Below, in pieces: positions 1 to 8,626 of a stretch of DNA of 51,462 nucleotides; within the stretch, counting starts at the first letter, position 1; each line of letters starts with the position of its first letter. The notes beneath the pieces are model-generated. The model made no database searches. It was not told the origin of the DNA and saw nothing but the letters and a program-made list of their open reading frames with translations. Origin of the DNA: JAJZQD01 sp021847735 (lineage in GTDB: Bacteria; Bacillota; Thermincolia; Thermincolales; UBA2595). A program made the translations under genes and the position numbers. The stretch spans positions 1 to 51,462 of the forward strand of contig DAHVYW010000128.1 of NCBI GenBank assembly GCA_027324025.1. The letters run 5' to 3'.

Positions 1-2
1 AC

Positions 3-515
3 GGCAAACTTGAGCAGGAGAATACTGCTCCTGCGACGGCTTCTTTCCGGGAAATTATCACTAAAGCTATCTGTGGGACAGGAAAACGTCATTTCAAGTA
101 TACCGAAGTCCTGGCTCTTCCGGTAGGGCGTACACCGTCCAGTATCCTGGGTTCATCGGTAACCAGGCTCAAACTTACCGAACCTCTGGTAACCGAGATT
201 GCCGGTGACGGGAAGAAAAATGTTCGTGTGAGCGGAACCTTTGATATCAATGTATGGTACGCTCATAACAGTGACCAGACAACAGACGTTGCCAAAGAAA
301 CAGTCAAATTCACCGAGGTTATCCCTATCGCTGATATCAGTGAAAATATCCTCGGCCAGATTGACGCCAGAGCAGTATTAGTCAAAGCTCCACAATGCCA
401 CAAAACCGTTATTAACAACAGCAACCAAATCCAGGTAGACGTGGAGTTGGGCATCTACGCCGAAATAGTCGGAGAAACCAAAGTATCTGTGCAGGTCTAT
501 CAGGACATGGAGTAA
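3..515 (+). CDS. CotE-family outer spore coat protein, 5' partial
   Basis: The reading frame is open from the left edge of the window, so the start codon lies outside. The visible 170 residues align from memory with Bacillus CotE: an FREIITKA segment, a PSSILG segment, a DINVWYA strand, and a C-terminal AEIVGETKVSVQV segment. CotE is the mother-cell morphogenetic protein that directs outer coat assembly. A second CotE-like gene follows after 29 bases in the same direction, so the two are probably co-transcribed. An in-frame GTG at 228 could be mistaken for the start, but the conserved N-terminal motif lies upstream of it. Family assignment is by recognised motifs; the coat role is inferred. 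Confidence 0.85.
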   Translation, partial: GKLEQENTAPATASFREIITKAICGTGKRHFKYTEVLALPVGRTPSSILGSSVTRLKLTEPLVTEIAGDGKKNVRVSGTFDINVWYAHNSDQTTDVAKETVKFTEVIPIADISENILGQIDARAVLVKAPQCHKTVINNSNQIQVDVELGIYAEIVGETKVSVQVYQDME

Positions 516-544
516 CAAATTATTTTGGAAGGGAGGATTGGTAT

Positions 545-1201
545 ATGGCCACCGACCGCCCCGTGATTCGGGAAATCATTACCAAGGCGGTTTGCGGTAG
601 AGGTACTTACAGGTATCTGCGGTCTATTGACCTGGAAATACCGGTAACTAACAAAACCATCCAGGTTCTGGGCAACTTTGTATCGAACGCGTCCCTGGAG
701 GAAGCGAACGTAGTTGACAGGGCCAGCCAGGGCAAAGCTGTCCAGGTTAAGGGACATTACGATGTCCACGTCTGGTATGCATATGACCAGGATACCCGGG
801 CCGCAAAAACCACCGTGACGTTTATTGAATACATCCCAATGCAAATGTATGGAGGGGAAAGCATAACCAACCAACAGGCTTTTGCCAAAATCACTCAAAA
901 ACCCCGCTGCAGCAAAGCTTATGTAAAAACTCTTGGAGACAAACCGGTTATTAGGGTTGAAATTGAACAAAACCTGTCCGGAGAAGCGGTTGGCTTCACT
1001 AAGCTAAAAGTGGGGATTTCCCCGAACGCTCCTACCGGAGCAGGGACCGTCAAAGGCGAGGAACTTGTCCCCCCGCAAAACCTGCCTGAGAAACCTGAAA
1101 TTCCCACGCAGAGTTACTATCTTGACCTGAAGTGCGAGGAAGACCTGCCGGAAGAGGATGACGAAGATTTCGAATACTCTCAGGACGAGTATGACGGCTA
1201 A
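545..1201 (+). CDS. CotE-family spore coat protein with acidic C-terminal tail
   Basis: This 218-residue protein has the CotE core (REIITKAVCGRG near residue 10, a DVHVWYAYD strand near 75, a GEAVGFTKLKV segment near 150). It then carries about 60 extra residues that are Pro-rich and end in a Glu/Asp-rich tail. CotE proteins are usually about 180 residues; the short acidic end of Bacillus CotE is a known interaction surface, and this tail may be an enlarged version of it. A strong Shine-Dalgarno GGGAGG ends 8 bases before the ATG. It lies 29 bases after the first cotE-like gene and is followed by a terminator, so the pair forms its own unit. It is a divergent tandem paralogue of its neighbour. 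Confidence 0.85.
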   Translation: MATDRPVIREIITKAVCGRGTYRYLRSIDLEIPVTNKTIQVLGNFVSNASLEEANVVDRASQGKAVQVKGHYDVHVWYAYDQDTRAAKTTVTFIEYIPMQMYGGESITNQQAFAKITQKPRCSKAYVKTLGDKPVIRVEIEQNLSGEAVGFTKLKVGISPNAPTGAGTVKGEELVPPQNLPEKPEIPTQSYYLDLKCEEDLPEEDDEDFEYSQDEYDG

Positions 1202-1210
1202 AACTAAAAA

Positions 1211-1249
1211 AGAGCGTCAGAATATCGCGTTAACCGACGCTTTTTTTTT
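1211..1249 (+). terminator. Intrinsic terminator after the cotE pair
   Basis: AGCGTC (1213-1218) pairs with GACGCT (1236-1241) around a 17-base loop and is followed by nine T residues. It lies 10 bases after the second cotE-like stop and separates the cotE pair from the ATP-grasp genes. Confidence 0.75.
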
Positions 1250-1254
1250 GCAAT

Positions 1255-1283
1255 TATCACCTTGAGCACACTCTACATACAAT
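1255..1283 (+). promoter_or_regulatory. Possible sigma-E-type promoter for the ATP-grasp operon
   Basis: CATACAAT at 1276-1283 equals the Bacillus sigma-E -10 consensus CATACAnT. The -35 position 14 bases upstream (around 1255-1261) matches poorly, so the call rests on the -10 element alone. It lies 33 bases before the TTG start at 1317. Mother-cell expression would suit the spore-coat context. Confidence 0.4.
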
Positions 1284-1316
1284 GTTAATGACTCTTGATG
1301 AAAAGAGGCGGAAAAC

Positions 1317-2720
1317 TTGCTCAAGTGGTGCACCGTAAACTTCGAATACTCTTTAGGCCTCCCCCCGGACAGTATAGCGGTCTCGGCTGACGTCCGGAAA
1401 AAAATGAATCTTTCCCCCGGCCGCCAAATTACCCTTTGGGTTGGAAACCGGCGGGTTTCCGTTCGTTTTCTGGGGCATAACAATCCCACCCCAGACAGGG
1501 TACTGTATGTCGCAGCCAATTTGCAGCCAATAATCCTATTACCTGCACCGGCAACATTAAACCTGGCCGCCGGCAGCAACCCGGAGACATTGCGCTTGGG
1601 TCCCCTTATCGGGATTTTTGCCAACCGGTTTTCGAAAACAGTGAAACCCTTCGGTGAACAAACCTCCTTTTTCCGCAAGCTGAGGTCTGCCGCCGACGGG
1701 TTAAACGCCTTTTGCTTTGCCTTCTGCCCAAGTGATATTGACTGGGAAAACAAAGTTATCAGGGGTTCGATACCTCCTTTGCCCCATGACGAACGATCGG
1801 GCTGGCAGACACTGCCCCTTCCCTTTCCCGACGTTATTTACGACAGGGGACTGTTTCCCAAAGGGGACAAGCGAAGAATAGCAACTGAAACCAGAATGGT
1901 TTTGCGTAAATATCCCGGTGTAAAACTGTTTAACCCGGCTTTCTTTGGCAAATGGAAAACTCATAAGCTATTGTCAAAACACGAGGTTCTTCACGGACAC
2001 CTACCTAAAACCAGATTGTACACCAACCCGGCAGATATTTTTGAACTCCTCGGCAAACACGGGATTGTTTATCTTAAACCCAGCGGAGGCAGTTCAGGAA
2101 GGGGTATCATCCGTATAGCGGTTTCTCCGGCGGGTTATACAGTCAACTTCAGGGAGTCGGGACAGGTAAAGGCCCTTCAGGCTGCCAAAGGTGCCGAACT
2201 GGCACCCTATCTAAAAGAAATACTGAAAGGACGCAGATACATTGTGCAGCAGGGGTTGAAACTGGCCAGGATAAACGGCTGCCCCTTTGATATCCGTGTC
2301 CTGATGCAAAGAAACCGCAGCGGGTCCTGGCTGCGCACAGGAATGGCCGTAAGAGTAGCCAGTCCGGGCAATTTTATCAGCAACCTGCATGCCGGCGGGC
2401 ATGCGGAAAAAATTTCCTCAGTCTTGCCCAGAGTGTTCCCTGATTTAAACCTGGCCGGTAAAGCGATTAATGAAATCAGGCGGGTATGTGCCCTGATTGC
2501 CTCCTGGGTAACCGCCGAAGGGCACCCATTATTCGGTGAAATTGCGGTGGATCTCGGCATAGACGAATCATGTAAGGTATGGATAATTGAACTTAATGCC
2601 GTGCCGGGCCGGAGTGTCTTCAGGCGTATCAAATCAAAGGAAATTCTGGCTCAGGCCATCTCACGGCCCATAGAATTCGCATACTTCATTTCAGGATTTG
2701 CCCCTCAGTCAACTAAGTAA
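1317..2720 (+). CDS. YheC/YheD-family ATP-grasp protein, paralogue 1
   Basis: This 467-residue protein has an N-terminal beta-rich domain (about residues 1-95) followed by an ATP-grasp ligase domain opening with LGPLIGIF. Landmarks are PDVIYDRG, KWKTHKLL, the glycine-rich VYLKPSGGSSGRG near 250, PFDIRVLMQ near 322, and the metal-binding IIELNAVPGR near 423. YheC and YheD of Bacillus are spore-coat-associated; the fold implies ATP-dependent acyl-phosphate formation and amide ligation, but the substrate is unknown. The start is TTG, chosen because an AGAGGCGG ribosome site lies 5 bases upstream and no ATG fits. The usual NSKPxR end motif of the neighbours is NAVPGR here. It is first of five adjacent ligase genes. 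Confidence 0.85.
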   Translation: MLKWCTVNFEYSLGLPPDSIAVSADVRKKMNLSPGRQITLWVGNRRVSVRFLGHNNPTPDRVLYVAANLQPIILLPAPATLNLAAGSNPETLRLGPLIGIFANRFSKTVKPFGEQTSFFRKLRSAADGLNAFCFAFCPSDIDWENKVIRGSIPPLPHDERSGWQTLPLPFPDVIYDRGLFPKGDKRRIATETRMVLRKYPGVKLFNPAFFGKWKTHKLLSKHEVLHGHLPKTRLYTNPADIFELLGKHGIVYLKPSGGSSGRGIIRIAVSPAGYTVNFRESGQVKALQAAKGAELAPYLKEILKGRRYIVQQGLKLARINGCPFDIRVLMQRNRSGSWLRTGMAVRVASPGNFISNLHAGGHAEKISSVLPRVFPDLNLAGKAINEIRRVCALIASWVTAEGHPLFGEIAVDLGIDESCKVWIIELNAVPGRSVFRRIKSKEILAQAISRPIEFAYFISGFAPQSTK

Positions 2721-2740
2721 TAAGAGGAGGAAAACGACCG

Positions 2741-4120
2741 ATGCCCTTCATCAGAATCAAGCCCATAGAATGCCCCTCGCCAGAAATTTTCCTAACAGTT
2801 GACGAAACGACAAAGTTTGGTTTGAAACCCGGCGACAAGGTCGAAATCAAAGCCGGGTCAGCAGTTACTCACGCAACCTTGGCGGTCGGCCAATACGAAA
2901 ACGAGATATCCCTGAGAATACTTAAAGCACTGGGCCTCCCTCAAGTAAAAGGGCTTCGGTTAAGGCTGGAAGCCCCGGGTAAACTGCAAATTGGCCCGTT
3001 AATCGGAATTATGGTAAGCCGGAGTAAAAAGTATAAACTTCCTCCCTATTCATCTCAGGACATACTTCTACGAAGCTTTAGCCGTTACAGTATCAACGTT
3101 CAATGCCTTACCTATGTTTTCTCACCAAGGGATGTGAATACCGTAAAACAAAGCATATCCGGGTATTTCCTAGAAACCGCGCCGGATGGGACGACACATT
3201 GGAAAAGGCACACCTTTCCCGTCCCTGATGTGGTATATGACAGAATCCTGTTCCGGACTTTTGAAAGGAAAGCACAGACAAAAGAGATATCATCCTTTTT
3301 CTTAAAGAATAACAATGTAGAATACTTTAACCCCAAGTTTCTTAATAAGTGGGAAACTTACTTAATCCTTATCACCAACCCCGAACTCCGCGAGTACTTA
3401 CCTGAAACGAGAAAATACGAAAATCCGGGCACACTGATTGATTTTATAGAAATCTACAAAAGAGTTTATTTGAAGCCGGCAAATGGCAGTTTAGGTAAGG
3501 GTATAGTGCGGATTTCCCTAGCATCTAAAGGATACATCTACCAATACCGGGACGGCAAACAACCTGTCGAAGGGATTTGGAAAACCTTTGAGGAACTGGC
3601 GGCAGGGCTAAAAAAACTTATAACTGCCAGGGTTTATATAATGCAACAGGGTTTGGACCTTCAAAAATTTGACGGCAAAGTCTTTGATATTCGAGTCTTG
3701 ATGCAAAAGGACGGGCATGGTATGTGGACCAACTCGGCTACAGTAGCCAGGATTGCCCCGGTCGGCGGTATATTCCCCAATGTGGCGGCCGGAGGGCATC
3801 CAAAAGGCATCGAGAACCTTTGGCAGGAACTGCACCATACCGACTGGTCTTCCAGCCAAACCTGTTACCTGACAAGGCAAATCAGTCTTAAGGCAGCCCA
3901 AACTTTGGAAAATTCCCTGGGCACTTTCGGTGAAATAGGCCTTGACATTGGCGTAGATGTAAATGGCATCCCCCGGATAATTGAAATCAACTCCAAGCCG
4001 TCCCGTAAAGTTTTCCCCCCGGACCAACCGCATCTTAAAAAGGTTTCTATACAACTGCCAATTGATTTTGCCGCCTGCCTGGCCGGATTTGCATCAGACC
4101 AAGGACTGAGTCCGAGTTGA
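2741..4120 (+). CDS. YheC/YheD-family ATP-grasp protein, paralogue 2
   Basis: This 459-residue protein has the same two-part layout as its upstream neighbour: an N-terminal domain of about 90 residues, then IGPLIGIM opening the ATP-grasp core. Core motifs are PDVVYDRI, KWETYLIL, VYLKPANGSLGKG, VFDIRVLMQ and the metal-binding EINSKPSR. The strong ribosome site AGAGGAGG precedes the ATG, 20 bases after the previous stop. Sequence divergence from the flanking copies is large, which argues for an old duplication with separate roles. The likely function is ATP-dependent peptide or amide bond formation during coat assembly; no substrate can be read from the sequence. Confidence 0.85.
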   Translation: MPFIRIKPIECPSPEIFLTVDETTKFGLKPGDKVEIKAGSAVTHATLAVGQYENEISLRILKALGLPQVKGLRLRLEAPGKLQIGPLIGIMVSRSKKYKLPPYSSQDILLRSFSRYSINVQCLTYVFSPRDVNTVKQSISGYFLETAPDGTTHWKRHTFPVPDVVYDRILFRTFERKAQTKEISSFFLKNNNVEYFNPKFLNKWETYLILITNPELREYLPETRKYENPGTLIDFIEIYKRVYLKPANGSLGKGIVRISLASKGYIYQYRDGKQPVEGIWKTFEELAAGLKKLITARVYIMQQGLDLQKFDGKVFDIRVLMQKDGHGMWTNSATVARIAPVGGIFPNVAAGGHPKGIENLWQELHHTDWSSSQTCYLTRQISLKAAQTLENSLGTFGEIGLDIGVDVNGIPRIIEINSKPSRKVFPPDQPHLKKVSIQLPIDFAACLAGFASDQGLSPS

Positions 4121-5619
4121 ATACCCCGTCATATTTACCAATTAAAGTCCTCACCAGATTGAAGTACGGGGGACCCCTTGGTGACCTGGACAACTGTCTT
4201 TACCTTCCCGCCGGTCACTTAAAAAGTATCGGCCTACAGCCCGGACTTAGCGTAACCTTTAAACTTGGAAGCCTTTGCCGCCAGGTAACGGTAGAACGAG
4301 TTCACAGCGGTAGTGAGGGCGAAGCGATCTTTTTCCTTTCCCCGGACATATCACTGAAGTGCGAACTACCCGCCGGAACAGTAATTACCGTAAAATATGA
4401 CAGAACCGTGAATACTTTGTGCGCAGGCCCGTTAATCGGGTTATTTACTGTAAGAAATACGCCGGAGGATTCAACTTTTGGAAGCCACGAACCCTCCCTA
4501 ATGGCACTGGCCAACTCCGCATCGAAACTGTTTGGCTTTGTATTTGTTTTTTGCCCGGAAGATTTGGATTGGGACAGGTCCATGGTAACAGGGTATGTCC
4601 CGGCCCCGGACCAGGAACCCTCTGCCAACCGGGAGTATAACCCCGTGTCATGGAAACCACTTTCTCTTCCTCTTCCTGATGTTATCTATAACCGTATTCC
4701 GTCCAGGTCCGTCGAAGCGCGGCCGGAAGTTGAGGAAGCAAAATCAAGGTTATTGGCTTTGTTTGACGCTTATTATTTTAACCCCATGTTCCTTGACAAA
4801 TGGGAGACACATAACGTCCTTCGGAACATCGCTGAAGTTGCTGAATTTCTGCCCCCGACCAAACTTGTAGAGACCCCTGAAGACATTAGGGACTTCCTGG
4901 AACAGTATGGCTCGGTATTTCTAAAGCCTTCCTCAGGAAGTCTAGGACGCCGTATCATTAAAGTTCAAATCGGTGAAGGCGGCCATTACAGGTTTATGTA
5001 TCGGTCCAAAGACAAGCAAACCGTTGAAGGCCTAGCTGCCAGCTTTGCCACTCTCTATACTATACTAAAGCCTGTTATGGGAAAAAGGACTTATGTGGTC
5101 CAACAAGACCTGCACTTGGCCAGGTTTGAGGACTGCCCCTTTGATATACGGGTCCTGGTACAAAAAGACATGCGGGGAAACTGGCGCCGGACGAAAATCT
5201 ATGTCCGTAAGGCCGCTCCAGACAGTTTTCTGTCTAATCTCAGTGACGGGGCCAGGCCTAGAGCAATATCAACGGTTTTAAAAGAAGTCTTCAAATCCGA
5301 TTTCTTGGCAAGGGACGGCCTGGGGGAAGATATTCGGAATGCCGTAAGACTTATCCCCCCGGCCTTGGAAAAAGGAACCGCCCTGACATGGGGGGAACTC
5401 GGATTAGACCTGGGGATAGACTACAACCGGAAAATCTGGCTGATAGAGATCAACTCGAAACCCTTCCGGGCCTTGGTATCTGATAGCGGGTCCTTTAAAA
5501 TAATTGAGCGTTCTCTTTTGCGCCCTCTCGAATTCGCCAAGTTTCTGGCGGGATTTTACAGGCACTCGCCCGTCAGGGTTAACCCCGAAAAGTCTCCGCA
5601 AGAACCGGAAAACTTTTAG
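4117..5619 (+). CDS. YheC/YheD-family ATP-grasp protein, paralogue 3
   Basis: This 500-residue protein is the longest of the four copies. Its N-terminal domain is followed by AGPLIGLF and the ATP-grasp core: PDVIYNRI, KWETHNVL, VFLKPSSGSLGRR, PFDIRVLVQ, FGELGLDLGID and the metal site EINSKPFR. The TTG start overlaps the previous TGA stop as TTGA, with no clear ribosome site, so translation is probably coupled to paralogue 2. About 20 extra Pro/Glu-rich residues extend the C-terminus. The glycine-rich loop ends GRR rather than the GKG or GRG of copies 1 and 2. Function is inferred from the family only. Confidence 0.83.
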   Translation: MNTPSYLPIKVLTRLKYGGPLGDLDNCLYLPAGHLKSIGLQPGLSVTFKLGSLCRQVTVERVHSGSEGEAIFFLSPDISLKCELPAGTVITVKYDRTVNTLCAGPLIGLFTVRNTPEDSTFGSHEPSLMALANSASKLFGFVFVFCPEDLDWDRSMVTGYVPAPDQEPSANREYNPVSWKPLSLPLPDVIYNRIPSRSVEARPEVEEAKSRLLALFDAYYFNPMFLDKWETHNVLRNIAEVAEFLPPTKLVETPEDIRDFLEQYGSVFLKPSSGSLGRRIIKVQIGEGGHYRFMYRSKDKQTVEGLAASFATLYTILKPVMGKRTYVVQQDLHLARFEDCPFDIRVLVQKDMRGNWRRTKIYVRKAAPDSFLSNLSDGARPRAISTVLKEVFKSDFLARDGLGEDIRNAVRLIPPALEKGTALTWGELGLDLGIDYNRKIWLIEINSKPFRALVSDSGSFKIIERSLLRPLEFAKFLAGFYRHSPVRVNPEKSPQEPENF

Positions 5620-5659
5620 TTAAACCAGGAACATCAGCGCGGGAAGGAGGCAACGTCCG

Positions 5660-6778
5660 ATGAACATAGGGCCTATTCTGGGTATTTTGAGCATTCCCCG
5701 GTCAAACGGCATTCCCTTCGGAGGCGGCCAAAGCGAGTCATTTACGGAAATTCTCATAACCGCCGAAAAAATGAATTGTATTGCCTTCGTATTCAGCCCC
5801 CTTGATATTGACTGGTCAAAAAATGCGGTATGGGGCTACCGTTACAATTGGAAAATTCAGCCCGGCGAATGGGAACGAGACCTGTTCCCTTTGCCGAGCA
5901 TTATATATAACCGGATACCTAACAGAACGATGGAAAACCGGGAAGTTATTAAGCATATACTTGTATTGCTAAAACAAAAATACGGTTCGCGTTTCTTTAA
6001 CCCGTGTTTTTTGGATAAATGGAAGACCCACGCAATATTATGTAGTAACAGGCAGACATTAGCATTTCTGCCGGAAACCGTCAGGCTATATAATCCAAAG
6101 GTGATTCCGGAGATGCTGGGACGGCATGGTTCGGTCTATCTCAAACCATCTGCCAACAGCCTGGGGAACGAGATTTGTAAGGTAACCAAGCTAGGCCGCG
6201 GCAAATTCTTCTTTATTCATCAGAGCCTGAACCAACAAAGGCGGGAAGGTCTGGTTTCAAATTGCCACGAGCTTTTAGCGGAGCTCCCACCGATAAACGA
6301 ATCTTCGGAATACCTGGTCCAACAGGCTATATCCCTTGCGGAATGTGAGGGTCAGCCTTTTGACTTGCGCTTACTAATACAAAAAAACCGTTTAGGTGAA
6401 TGGCAGAGAACGGGTATGGCGGCCCGGATAGCCGGTATAGGCGGTATCACAACCCATGTTTTTTACGGGGGTATCCGTTATCCGGCTGAAAAGGCCATTA
6501 GGGAAGCTGCATTGAACCACGGGTTTTCCCCTGAAAAAATAAAAAAACAGCTAAAAAAAATAGAATTAATATTTCCTGAAGTAATAGAACAAGCCAGTGG
6601 CGAATCCTTTGGCGAGTTGGAAATGGACCTGGGTATTGACCGCCGGGGCAAAGTTTGGTTTTTCGAAGCTAACTCAAAACCTTTTCGTTTCGACGAAAAA
6701 CTTATCAGGGCAAAATCGCTGGTTAAACTTATCCGTTATGTTCACTACCTGGACGAATCGGGTAACCTGGGCCATTAA
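5660..6778 (+). CDS. YheC/YheD-family ATP-grasp protein, paralogue 4 (core only)
   Basis: This 372-residue protein starts directly at the ATP-grasp core (MNIGPILGIL) and lacks the roughly 90-residue N-terminal domain of the three upstream copies. The ATG has a strong AAGGAGG site, so this is a real start and not a truncated reading frame. Motifs retained are YNRI, KWKTHAIL, VYLKPSANSLGNE, PFDLRLLIQ, FGELEMDLGID and FEANSKPFR. The glycine loop is weaker (SANSLGNE), which may lower ATP affinity. The length resembles Bacillus YheC (about 360), while copies 1-3 resemble YheD (about 450). Confidence 0.83.
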   Translation: MNIGPILGILSIPRSNGIPFGGGQSESFTEILITAEKMNCIAFVFSPLDIDWSKNAVWGYRYNWKIQPGEWERDLFPLPSIIYNRIPNRTMENREVIKHILVLLKQKYGSRFFNPCFLDKWKTHAILCSNRQTLAFLPETVRLYNPKVIPEMLGRHGSVYLKPSANSLGNEICKVTKLGRGKFFFIHQSLNQQRREGLVSNCHELLAELPPINESSEYLVQQAISLAECEGQPFDLRLLIQKNRLGEWQRTGMAARIAGIGGITTHVFYGGIRYPAEKAIREAALNHGFSPEKIKKQLKKIELIFPEVIEQASGESFGELEMDLGIDRRGKVWFFEANSKPFRFDEKLIRAKSLVKLIRYVHYLDESGNLGH

Positions 6779-6801
6779 CCAGAAAAACCGGAGGTGGCGG
6801 T

Positions 6802-8415
6802 ATGAACTTAGTATTTCTGTATGACAGCCGTCTTGTCCAAGCAGCGCTGCTTGAAGCCTTTAGGGACTCAACCCTTACCCCTCAACCTGTCACCGAAGGT
6901 AACATTCTACTGCGTTGGGGTAATTTGAACGGCGCCGATGAAGATGCCGGAATAGTCCTTAACAGGAAACAACCCCTGAAAAACTGCCTTGACAAGGAAA
7001 AAATCTTTGAAATATTAAAGCTTAACAAAGTCAGACGGCCGCGCCTCATAAATCCCCTCCCAGAGTCCCTTTACCCGTTGATCGGCAAACATTATGATCC
7101 CGTTACCGGTTTGCAGGAAGTGGAATTAGTAACAGACTTTGCCGAAGCCACAAAATCCAAATCCGATTTTTTTGTTGAATGTGTTAATACCGTAAAAAAA
7201 TATAACGTGTACCTTTTCGATCTGAACATCTTCTTTATGACAAAAAAGGTCGCTGTAAAAACAAGTTCCGGACCGGCACCCATAAAGCCCGCATGGAACT
7301 ATGCGGAAATTCCCAGGGACTTGGACCATGACGCCCAAAAGGTCGGCCTACTGGCCATGCGCGCCGCCTATGTTCTGGGTCTGGACTTTTGTGTTGTACA
7401 TGCCGGCATTGATGTTCACGACCACTCATTTATCCTTGATGTTTCCCCCGTCCCCGACATGCCCCGGCAAGCTATCAACCTGTTTCGCGAACAGGTTGCA
7501 GAATTTCAAAACAGGTGGGCACTTTCTAACGGCCCTATAGGTCCGGACAGGGCACCCAGTGGGTTAACTCAAATTACCCTGTTCAAAGATAACGATAAAA
7601 CAAGTGAGGCTGTTCCGGTCCCAAGAGAATCCATTATCCTCCTGGGGGCTGACCCGGAATTTATGCTCAGAGATTCAGTGACAGGCCAGATAACCTACCC
7701 CTCCGACTTTTTAAACAAAGAAGGCAGCTTAGGCTATGACGAACGAAGTGAACACCGGGAAGGCATGTTTTTCCCCCTTGCAGAAATCCGGCCCGCCCCG
7801 GATTACTGCCCTCTGAGGCTCACCGAAAAAATCCGGGACATACTTAAACGAGCTGTTGCACTATTCCCACCGCAGGTCGAATGGCTTGCCGGCAGCCTGC
7901 ATTTCGAACAGTACCAAATAGGGGGGCATATACATTTTAGCAACCTTACCATCAACTGCCGGCTTTTGAGGGCCCTTGACAATTATCTAGCCATTCCCAT
8001 TATGCTTATCGAGGATCCAGCTACTGCCGCCCGCCGCCGCAAACAATACGGATGGCTCGGCAGTGTGCGCTGTAAACCCCACGGGGGATTCGAATACCGA
8101 ACCCCGGGCAGCTGGCTCGTCTCACCGGAACTAACCAGGAGCTGCCTCTGCCTGGCAAAGATAGTAGCCACGGAATACCCCGATTTATCACGGGACTATT
8201 TCATTGACCCCGGTTTACAGAAGGCCTTTTACCAGAGCAAAAAGTATTATTTCTACGACATCTTTGGCGACCTCTGGCAGGATATTACAAAAACCAACCT
8301 TTATGGCAAATATGCCCATTACCTCGTGCCAATGACAAAACTGATTAATTCACATTTACACTGGGATGAAGCAGTTGACCTGCGCAAATCCTGGGGTTTG
8401 CTGGGTTCCCATTAA
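6802..8415 (+). CDS. PhiEco32-type COOH-NH2 ligase fused to an ATP-grasp-like N-terminus
   Basis: This 537-residue protein has two halves. Residues about 278-537 match the glutamine-synthetase/GCS-fold amidoligase family named after phage phiEco32: GADPEFML at the start, GYDERSEHR, a GGHIHFSN metal-binding strand near 373, and GGFEYRTPGSWL near 430. Residues 1-240 resemble an ATP-grasp protein in outline (NRKQPLKNCLDKEKIFEIL; GLDFCVVHAGIDVHDHSFILDVSP). They lack a clear glycine-rich loop and the E-x-N metal motif, so that half may be inactive. The ribosome site GGAGGTGG precedes the ATG. It closes the five-gene ligase run. Such amidoligases are known to join amino groups to carboxylates at the expense of ATP; the substrate here is unknown. 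Confidence 0.8.
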   Translation: MNLVFLYDSRLVQAALLEAFRDSTLTPQPVTEGNILLRWGNLNGADEDAGIVLNRKQPLKNCLDKEKIFEILKLNKVRRPRLINPLPESLYPLIGKHYDPVTGLQEVELVTDFAEATKSKSDFFVECVNTVKKYNVYLFDLNIFFMTKKVAVKTSSGPAPIKPAWNYAEIPRDLDHDAQKVGLLAMRAAYVLGLDFCVVHAGIDVHDHSFILDVSPVPDMPRQAINLFREQVAEFQNRWALSNGPIGPDRAPSGLTQITLFKDNDKTSEAVPVPRESIILLGADPEFMLRDSVTGQITYPSDFLNKEGSLGYDERSEHREGMFFPLAEIRPAPDYCPLRLTEKIRDILKRAVALFPPQVEWLAGSLHFEQYQIGGHIHFSNLTINCRLLRALDNYLAIPIMLIEDPATAARRRKQYGWLGSVRCKPHGGFEYRTPGSWLVSPELTRSCLCLAKIVATEYPDLSRDYFIDPGLQKAFYQSKKYYFYDIFGDLWQDITKTNLYGKYAHYLVPMTKLINSHLHWDEAVDLRKSWGLLGSH

Positions 8416-8425
8416 GGGCTTTGAT

Positions 8426-8538
8426 CCCAATTCCAAGACTCCACCTTCTAGAAGGTGGAGTTTCCACTTTTCTGCTTCAGTGGGGGTAGAGTCCCCCACT
8501 GAAGTTTCGATGTTCAGCTTTAGCTGAACGAGTTCACT
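8426..8538 (+). repeat. 113-nt three-hairpin repeat, copy 1 (IS200/IS605-like non-autonomous element)
   Basis: The copy carries three hairpins: a 22-base perfect palindrome (8439-8460), a 12-bp stem with a 6-base loop (8475-8504), and an 8-bp stem with a 2-base loop (8512-8529). It then ends GAGTTCACT. It is identical base for base to copy 3 at 16446-16558 and differs from copy 2 at 11022-11134 by two bases. The left flank is TTGAT. Subterminal hairpins with a fixed pentamer on the left are typical of IS200/IS605 elements, which insert 3' of a short target. No transposase is present. Confidence 0.8.
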
Positions 8539-8559
8539 ACATAAAACGCGTAATTTGGC

Positions 8560-8587
8560 ACGGATTGCTTAAAGACTTCATATAATA
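8560..8587 (+). promoter_or_regulatory. Sigma-K-like promoter for the Met/Phe-rich small protein
   Basis: CATATAATA at 8579-8587 fits the sigma-K -10 consensus CATAnnnTA. An AC dinucleotide at 8560-8561 lies 17 bases upstream, as in sigma-K -35 regions. A sigma-A reading (TATAAT within the same bases) lacks a -35 at the right distance: TTGGCA ends 20 bases away. Late mother-cell expression is inferred. Confidence 0.5.
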
Positions 8588-8626
8588 TAATGGCAACTCG
8601 GAATCAGATCGAAAGGAGGACCAATA

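Noticed and set aside
1217..1753. Open frame on the - strand opposite the first ATP-grasp gene
   Set aside because: It is antisense to a clearly conserved gene and shows no family motif or ribosome site.
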